NCBI GenBank assembly: GCA_007130345.1
Contig: SLSP01000050.1
Coordinates: 1-5,479, forward strand
Reading direction: 5' to 3'
Source: Thermoflexales bacterium
GTDB lineage: Bacteria; Chloroflexota; Anaerolineae; B4-G1; SLSP01
DNA: 5,479 bases
Part shown: piece after piece, positions 5,336 to 5,479 of the stretch
How the letters are laid out: each line of letters opens with the position of its first letter
Numbering within the stretch: position 1 is the stretch's first letter
Translations under genes and position numbers: made by a program
The notes under the pieces: model-generated
The model's input: only the letters and a program-made list of their open reading frames with translations
What the model was told of the DNA's origin: nothing
Databases searched by the model: none

Positions 5336-5479
5336 TCGTTGAGTGACTTGTGAGTATTTCACTAAACGACTACCGGCTGAAAGCCGGTAGGTTCTAACAC
5401 CAAGTCACTGAAAGTGACGGTACAGGCTGAAGCCTGCTGAAAGTCCCGTGGCTGCAAGCCACCTGAAGCTGTGACTGAA
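5336..5479. repeat. Tandem array of short hairpins with CTGAAAG-like cores (runs off the window)
   Basis: The successive inverted repeats are as follows. 5336-5346 pairs with 5359-5369 (10 of 11 pairs, 12-nt loop). It abuts 5370-5378 with 5382-5390 (9 bp, loop GAA). Next are 5404-5409 with 5413-5418 (6 bp, loop GAA), 5423-5427 with 5432-5436 (5 bp, loop TGAA) and 5448-5453 with 5457-5462 (6 bp, loop GCA). A last unit appears to start at 5471 (GTGACTGAA) and is cut by the edge. CTGAAAG or a close variant occurs at 5377, 5408, 5427, 5437, 5452, 5463 and 5475. Most loops are the same while stem sequences differ, which implies structure matters or reflects the repeat's origin. It could be a structured RNA, an IS200/IS605-related element, or a dispersed palindromic repeat cluster. 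Confidence 0.8.

Larger units (their letters stand above)
5188..5479 (+). other. Gene-free 3' region: promoter followed by hairpin-rich sequence
   Basis: No ORF here has a usable ribosome site together with family-like sequence. ATG 5199 opens 32 codons but overlaps the promoter, and ATG 5279 opens 24 codons. From about 5293 onward the sequence is dominated by adjacent inverted repeats. A transcript from the 5194-5221 promoter would run through all of them, so a non-coding RNA or the 5' leader of a gene beyond the window is the simplest reading. Confidence 0.6.

Noticed and set aside
5279..5353. A 24-codon ORF starting at ATG 5279
   Set aside because: It has no ribosome binding site and no diagnostic residues, and its end lies inside the hairpin array. 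It is mentioned only as a possible decayed C-terminus.
5370..5479. CRISPR-like array
   Set aside because: The repeated element is only about 7 nt, its spacing is irregular (10-31 nt), and the spacer-like segments form hairpin arms rather than unrelated sequence.

Overview
The window looks like bacterial chromosomal DNA of moderately high GC. It carries an uptake operon for a carbohydrate-like solute, ending in an uncharacterised enzyme. The best taxonomic hint is the solute-binding lipoprotein. Just after its lipidated cysteine it has a Glu/Val-rich repeat linker (three copies of RTVEVEVE), a style I associate with binding proteins of Chloroflexota, especially Anaerolineae-type lineages. That assignment is inference from protein style, not a database result.

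Layout, all genes on the + strand. Positions 1-174 are the C-terminal end of a LacI-family regulator, cut by the window edge. Positions 175-292 are a leader holding a weak terminator-like hairpin, a strong orphan Shine-Dalgarno and a possible 22-codon leader ORF. Then come a family 1 solute-binding lipoprotein (293-1657), a MalF-type permease (1738-2697), a MalG-type permease (2706-3545) and a GT-B-like protein of unknown function (3569-5131). The three downstream gaps are 80, 8 and 23 nt from the chosen starts. A textbook intrinsic terminator at 5151-5187 closes the unit. A perfect 16-bp-stem palindrome sits between the binding-protein and first permease genes, a common place for differential mRNA stability in such operons.

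The genes would work together as follows. The lipoprotein captures the solute outside the membrane, the two permeases form the channel, and an ATPase encoded elsewhere (none is present here) would power import. The last gene's cytoplasmic GT-B-like product may act on the imported compound or use it as acceptor. The LacI-type regulator is a natural candidate to control the unit.

Positions 5188-5479 contain no convincing protein gene. A near-consensus sigma70 promoter (TTGACA, 16 nt, TATAGT) lies directly behind the terminator. It points into about 170 nt packed with consecutive hairpins built around seven CTGAAAG-like cores, with a possible pseudoknot. This is the most unusual part of the window. 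It may be a structured RNA, for example an omega-RNA-like or IS200/IS605-related element, or a repeat-derived palindromic array. It runs off the window edge.
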